The notes beneath the pieces are model-generated. The model searched no databases, had not been told where the DNA came from, and saw nothing but the letters and a program-made list of their open reading frames with translations. Both the position numbers and the translations under genes were made by a program. From UBA6168 sp964508135 (GTDB lineage: Bacteria > Bacteroidota > Bacteroidia > Chitinophagales > Saprospiraceae): 64,000 nt of DNA. The stretch is from NCBI GenBank assembly GCA_964508135.1, contig CAZDSU010000039.1:1-64000 (forward strand), in the 5' to 3' direction. Below are positions 59,915 to 64,000 of the stretch, one piece after another. How positions within the stretch are numbered: the stretch's first letter is position 1; the number at the start of each line of letters is the position of its first letter.

Positions 59915-62410
59915 TCAATAGTCCACATCCTCCTCTTGTATCAAAGGATTGACATAAATTCGATTGGGTTCCTTCTGTTGGTTGATTCGGTAATGGAAGG
60001 AAAGTAGGATTGCCCGTGATTGCCACAAAAAATTATCCTCCGAAAAAAAGGTTTCATCTTCTGAAAAGGAACGGCGGCGGCGGCTGTTGAAAATATCATT
60101 GACGCTCAGCGTCAGTGTTCCATTTTTCTTTAAAAAATCCATGCCTGTCGCAAAGTCAAGTGCCGTGGTAGCCTTATTGATGCCCTGGGTTGTTGTTCTG
60201 GGGCCGGAATAGCCAAGCGTTAGCTGAGTTTGGATTTTTTTCCATATCGTGAACCTGGAGCTTGTCTTGGCTTCCATGGAGAATGACCCACCCCCAACGA
60301 AAACCGCCTGTCCCTCGTGTTCAAAGGTGCCCTCGGAAAGGGAGTGGAAGATGTTGACATCACCATTGAGCCGCCATTTTTGATGCGGGAAATAGGCATA
60401 GGTGAGTTCTACCCCATAATTTCTTTTGAAGTCAAGGTTTTCAGCTTGCGTGATGGTAACGCCCGGAAAATCCGCATCTATCCGTTGGATTCTTTTGATG
60501 ACGTTGTCCGTCTTGCGGTAATAGGCCACGGAACTCAATGACGCCTTTTCCCAGTACCGGATATAACCTAGTTCATAAGAATCCGTGTGTTCGGGTTCGA
60601 TGTTGGGGTTTCCCCGGAAGATATTTCGCCGGTCCCGGATGGTGAAAAAGGGGTTTAAATCAGCGGAGACCGGCCGTTGGATACGGCGGCTGTAACTCAA
60701 CTGAAAGGCATTGCCATTGGACAAATTGTAGGTCAAGAAAGCGCTGGGGAACAGGTCGGCGTACTTGCGGGAATTTGTTTCATTCGTGGCGAGCAATTTT
60801 GTGGTGACATCGGAGTGCTCCAACCTCAGCCCTGTTTGTAGGGTGAACTTGTTGATTGCCTTCCCAAAGTTTACATAGGCACCATGGATGATTTCCTGGT
60901 ACAGAAAGTCGTTTGTAAAATCTGCATCAGGATTTTCAATGTTGTTGATGATTTCCCTTACCTCATAATCGTTGAAAATCTCCCGGAAGGAGCTCTGCCA
61001 GCCTGCTTCAAACTTGCCATCTATTTTTAGCGGAAGGATATAATCCAGATTAATTCCCAGCCTGCGGTTGCCTTCTTCGTTGACGGACAATTGAAGGTAG
61101 TCCACCCCGCTCAGGGGATTGTTCGACCCATCAAAATATTGTTCCTCGAAAACAGAGATTTTCTCTGCTGCTTTGTCTTCATATTGAAAGTCTGATATCA
61201 ACTGATGCCCCTTCCTCGAAAATGATTTTTTATAAATCAGGGAGTACAACCAATCCGTTTCCTTTTCCCTTTCATCTTCCGATCGCTGAGTAATCAGGAA
61301 GACCTTGTCGGTAGTGCCCAAAGCATCCTTGTAGTTCAAATCAGAGGAATTATCCCCGCTGCTCCTACGATAGGCGAAAGAGGTTGTAATGGTGTTCTCC
61401 AGGTTGAGGATATAGTCAGCGCCAAACTTGATGAACCTGGGCAAAGAAGCACGTTCGTGCGTCCTGTTCATGTTAGAGAAAATGGTGCTGTCCGGGTATT
61501 CGAGGTTGTAGAACCTGTTCCTGAAACTTCCGGTGCCGGGCCTGTTTGCATACCAGCCGCCAACTCCCAAGAAACCATTGAACCTGCCTTTGTTATAATT
61601 GAAGTTAGCCCCCAGTCCCTTGTTTTTGTTGTTGCCAAAATGCGAATCCAAAGAGGCGTTCAACCCCTTTAACTGATTCGTTTTGAGGACAATATTGACA
61701 ATGCCGGCCATGCCCTCCGCCTCATAGCGTGCCGAAGGGTTGGTGATGATTTCAACCCGCTCAATTTGGTTGGCCCTGATTTGCCGCAGGCCCGAAAGAT
61801 TTTCATTGCTCACCAAGGAAGAAGCTCTGCCATTCAATAAAATTCGAACGTTGCCATTGCCTCTCAGGTTAAAACGTCCATCGTTATCAACCGAGACGCC
61901 GGGAACATTTCTCAGCACATCTTCCGCCGTTCCGCCAACGCTTGTCAAATCTTTTCCCACATTGAAAACCCGCTTGTCCAAAGCCATCATAACCGAGCTT
62001 TTTTCCGATACCACCTCCACTGTAGCCATGTGCTCCACATTCGGTATTAGTTCGATGACCCCCAAGTCAATCCGTACCTGGTTATTTGTCAGTTCAGTTT
62101 CTTCAACTGTTGTGGACAGGTAGGCTATGAACTCTATTTTGATGAAAAAGTCCCGATGGCTGGTTTCCATTGAAAAATTGCCGTCGGCGTCAGCGACTGT
62201 GCCCGTTAAAACGAGGCTATCTTTTTTAGAATAGAGGGAAATCGTGCTGAACTCCAAGGGTAATTTTGTGTCCCTGCCAATCACCTTTCCAAAAATTTCA
62301 CGGGTGGAGGATTCTAAGTTTTGAGCTTGCATGTTAAGGGCACCTGCCAACACCAAAACAAGCGTTTTCGTCCTGTTTTGGAAGATAGAATTGAAGCCCT
62401 TTTGTTTCAT
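59915..62410 (-). CDS. TonB-dependent-receptor-like outer-membrane protein
   Basis: The protein has 831 residues and a signal peptide to about residue 29 (LNMQAQ). It continues with a carboxypeptidase-regulatory-like domain (EIFGKVIGRDTKLPLEFSTISL), a plug domain (SVGGTAEDVLRNVPGVSV, FNLRGNGNVRILLNGR, ERVEIITNPSARYEAEG) and a barrel of the 'outer membrane beta-barrel family' type (QLSYSRRIQRPVSADLNPFF, RGNPNIEPEHTDSYELGY). No typical TonB box is seen, and the ending ...QEEDVDY lacks the terminal Phe. The substrate is unknown. No SusD-like partner is adjacent. Confidence 0.87.
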   Translation of the reverse strand: MKQKGFNSIFQNRTKTLVLVLAGALNMQAQNLESSTREIFGKVIGRDTKLPLEFSTISLYSKKDSLVLTGTVADADGNFSMETSHRDFFIKIEFIAYLSTTVEETELTNNQVRIDLGVIELIPNVEHMATVEVVSEKSSVMMALDKRVFNVGKDLTSVGGTAEDVLRNVPGVSVDNDGRFNLRGNGNVRILLNGRASSLVSNENLSGLRQIRANQIERVEIITNPSARYEAEGMAGIVNIVLKTNQLKGLNASLDSHFGNNKNKGLGANFNYNKGRFNGFLGVGGWYANRPGTGSFRNRFYNLEYPDSTIFSNMNRTHERASLPRFIKFGADYILNLENTITTSFAYRRSSGDNSSDLNYKDALGTTDKVFLITQRSEDEREKETDWLYSLIYKKSFSRKGHQLISDFQYEDKAAEKISVFEEQYFDGSNNPLSGVDYLQLSVNEEGNRRLGINLDYILPLKIDGKFEAGWQSSFREIFNDYEVREIINNIENPDADFTNDFLYQEIIHGAYVNFGKAINKFTLQTGLRLEHSDVTTKLLATNETNSRKYADLFPSAFLTYNLSNGNAFQLSYSRRIQRPVSADLNPFFTIRDRRNIFRGNPNIEPEHTDSYELGYIRYWEKASLSSVAYYRKTDNVIKRIQRIDADFPGVTITQAENLDFKRNYGVELTYAYFPHQKWRLNGDVNIFHSLSEGTFEHEGQAVFVGGGSFSMEAKTSSRFTIWKKIQTQLTLGYSGPRTTTQGINKATTALDFATGMDFLKKNGTLTLSVNDIFNSRRRRSFSEDETFFSEDNFLWQSRAILLSFHYRINQQKEPNRIYVNPLIQEEDVDY

Positions 62411-62541
62411 AAAGTTGATTGCAAGAATTTATAAGCACAGTAAGGACGTGCGGAAAGAGATGAAATACAAAAATCGTACTAAGATTGGCTGCATTCCATT
62501 CATCCCATGTACTTCCAATTAGAAATCAACTTGCTTCAAGC

Positions 62542-63741
62542 CTATTTTTCCATCCCCCAAAAGACCACACCCGCCGATAGCACAGTCAGCCCGCCAATCA
62601 CAGCCACCGACCATTCCAGCCCCAGCGAATCAGCGATGATGCCAGTGAGCAGTGCGCCGATGGCATAGCCCAAGTCCCGCCACAGCCTGAAAACCCCGAT
62701 ACTCTCTGCCCGCTGCTGTGGGTGCGTCAGCCCGGCGATGGCTGCTAGGAAAGTCGGATAGACCACCGCCGTACCCAGGCCGAGCAGGGCGCTCAGGGCA
62801 ATGAACTGACCGTTGGTTTTGGCGGGAATGAACAACAGCAGCGCCAGCCCTTGCAGCGCCATGCCCAAGGTCAGCATTTTTCTTTTGTCAAAAATATCTG
62901 CCAGCTTGCCAGTGCCCAACTGCCCCAAGCCCCAAACGGCGGGGTAGATGGAAACGATGATGCCGATTTGCGCCAGCGTAAAGTTTTTGGCCGCCAACAG
63001 CATCGGCAGCAGGCCCCAGACCATGCCGTCGTTCAGGTTGTTCACCAAGCCCGCCTGCGTGACGGCGCCGAGGTTGGGGTTTTTCCAGGTCGTTTCCCAA
63101 AAAATGTTTTTCAGCTTCGCAATGCCCGACTGCCCGGCCTCCGCAGCGACGTGGTGGCGGGTGTCTTTAACCCAAATCAAAGTGCCGAGCAGGCCCGCCA
63201 CAGAAAGCGCAATGCCGATGTAAAACGGATAGGGTCGCAGGCCGTATTCGCTGGCTATCCAGCCCGTTGCGAAGGCCACTGCACCGACGGCGAGGTAGCC
63301 CGCCGCCTCGTTCAGCCCCATCGCCAGTCCCCTATCCTTGTCTCCCACCAAGTCCATTTTCATCACCACCGTACTCGACCAGCACAGACCCTGGTGGATG
63401 CCCAGCAGCACGTTGGCAGCGATGACCCATTGCCAGTTTGGGGCATAAATCAGCAGCAAGGGGATTGGGAGCGCCAGCACCCAGCCGAGCAGCAGCAAGT
63501 TTTTGCGCCCCAGTCGGTTGGCGAGCGCCCCGGTGTAGTAGTTCGTAATGGCCTTGGTCACACCGAAGACGATGATGAACGACAGGATGGCGGTTTTGGC
63601 TGCAATGCCGAACTCGGCCTGCGCCAGTTCTGGCAAGATGGTGCGCTCCAGCCCAATCATGCCGCCCACGAAGGCGTTGATGACGACGAGGAGGGTGAAC
63701 TGTTGCCAGTTTTCACGGAGTCCGAGTTTCACTTCATTCAT
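62542..63741 (-). CDS. MFS transporter
   Basis: The 399-residue protein has twelve hydrophobic segments. The loop between helices 2 and 3 reads GALANRLGRKNLLLLG, the MFS signature G-x3-(D/N)-R-x-G-R-(R/K). A second copy, GKLADIFDKRKMLTLG, lies after helix 8. GIHQGLCWSSTVVMKMD is the helix 4 to 5 region. The substrate is not predictable, and a drug or metabolite exporter is plausible. It overlaps the nucleoside phosphorylase gene upstream by eight bases, which suggests a shared transcript and perhaps a nucleoside-linked role. Confidence 0.85.
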   Translation of the reverse strand: MNEVKLGLRENWQQFTLLVVINAFVGGMIGLERTILPELAQAEFGIAAKTAILSFIIVFGVTKAITNYYTGALANRLGRKNLLLLGWVLALPIPLLLIYAPNWQWVIAANVLLGIHQGLCWSSTVVMKMDLVGDKDRGLAMGLNEAAGYLAVGAVAFATGWIASEYGLRPYPFYIGIALSVAGLLGTLIWVKDTRHHVAAEAGQSGIAKLKNIFWETTWKNPNLGAVTQAGLVNNLNDGMVWGLLPMLLAAKNFTLAQIGIIVSIYPAVWGLGQLGTGKLADIFDKRKMLTLGMALQGLALLLFIPAKTNGQFIALSALLGLGTAVVYPTFLAAIAGLTHPQQRAESIGVFRLWRDLGYAIGALLTGIIADSLGLEWSVAVIGGLTVLSAGVVFWGMEK

Positions 63742-64000
63742 GGTCGAGTTGTATTAGTTGAAGAATGGTTGAAAGGAGGTTCAAGGTGTCAATGCTGCCA
63801 AATGCTTCCCCTTTTTCAAAATCACCCTCCGTCTGCGCCATGCTGTTGGTGATATGGGCGAAGCAGACAACGGCTTTGTTTTTTGCTTGTGCGAAGGCGT
63901 AGAGTGCGGCGGCTTCCATTTCCACGCAGGTTACGCCCTGCGACTGCACGGCAGCGATGGCCGACGGCGTTTCCCGGTAGGGCGCATCGGTCGTCCAGCT
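63734..64000 (-). CDS. nucleoside phosphorylase, C-terminal part (cut by window end)
   Basis: The last 88 codons of a longer gene are visible, from the window edge to the stop at 63734. The visible segment starts SWTTDAPYRETPSAI and contains CVEMEAAALYAFAQAKN, the phosphorylase (PNP/UDP family) motif in which E-M-E contacts the ribose, then AHITNSMAQ. It is probably a uridine or purine phosphorylase-type enzyme; the class cannot be decided without the N-terminus. The frame is open to the last base of the window. Confidence 0.85.
   Translation of the reverse strand, partial: SWTTDAPYRETPSAIAAVQSQGVTCVEMEAAALYAFAQAKNKAVVCFAHITNSMAQTEGDFEKGEAFGSIDTLNLLSTILQLIQLDHE

Noticed and set aside
62851..63852. 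333-codon plus-strand ORF opposite the MFS gene
   Set aside because: It is Gln/His/Arg-rich shadow sequence; the MFS signature and twelve membrane segments are on the minus strand.

Overview
The window reads as chromosomal DNA of a Bacteroidota bacterium, probably of the Saprospiria/Lewinella type. This is inferred from gene content, not from a marker phylogeny. Evidence: type IX secretion (T9SS) C-terminal sorting domains on two large proteins, a TonB-dependent-receptor-like barrel with a carboxypeptidase-regulatory N-terminus, TAnnTTTG-type promoter boxes, weak or absent Shine-Dalgarno sites, several GTG/TTG starts, and intergenic DNA full of palindromic repeats. No rRNA, tRNA or CRISPR array was seen.

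Region 1 (1-34.2 kb) is a surface-polysaccharide locus. A short plus-strand block carries an undecaprenyl-phosphate sugar transferase, a Fic protein, the GDP-L-fucose genes gmd and fcl, a Wzi-like outer-membrane protein, a Uma2-like nuclease, manC, glycosyltransferases, a methyltransferase and a polysaccharide-deacetylase-like protein. A minus-strand block carries a FemAB-like acyltransferase, three glycosyltransferases (one fused to an FkbM methyltransferase), the ABC exporter wzm/wzt, a very large C25 peptidase resembling the T9SS sortase PorU, waaA (Kdo transferase), a small outer-membrane barrel, a five-Kazal lipoprotein and a RibF-glycosyltransferase fusion. manC, gmd and fcl together make GDP-mannose and GDP-L-fucose. 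The glycosyltransferases and Wzm/Wzt would build and export the polymer, and a PorU-type sortase would attach secreted proteins to it.

Region 2 (34.2-48.7 kb) is mostly housekeeping: mrp, a GNAT protein, a NifU-domain protein, a PlsB-like acyltransferase, a PQQ-type sugar dehydrogenase, a calcium-repeat lipoprotein, a primary-type sigma factor, lysC, prfB with a programmed +1 frameshift, an FKBP isomerase, a DHH phosphoesterase, ndk, a DUF4412-like protein and a DEDD exonuclease. Region 3 (48.8-64 kb) holds a 1393-residue T9SS-secreted repeat protein, a 1509-residue periplasmic protein of unknown role, prmA, a DinB-like protein, a coiled-coil protein, a TonB-receptor-like barrel, an MFS transporter and the end of a nucleoside phosphorylase gene.

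The most unusual protein-level features are an intein in Gmd with threonine at position 1 and a single-frame RibF-glycosyltransferase fusion. The most unusual DNA-level feature is a population of about 180-310 bp non-coding elements with terminal inverted repeats. Several show clear target duplications and some are nested in one another. In two cases stop or start codons were preserved by the duplicated target. A second repeat type consists of hairpins built from iterated short words, with a different word at each locus.
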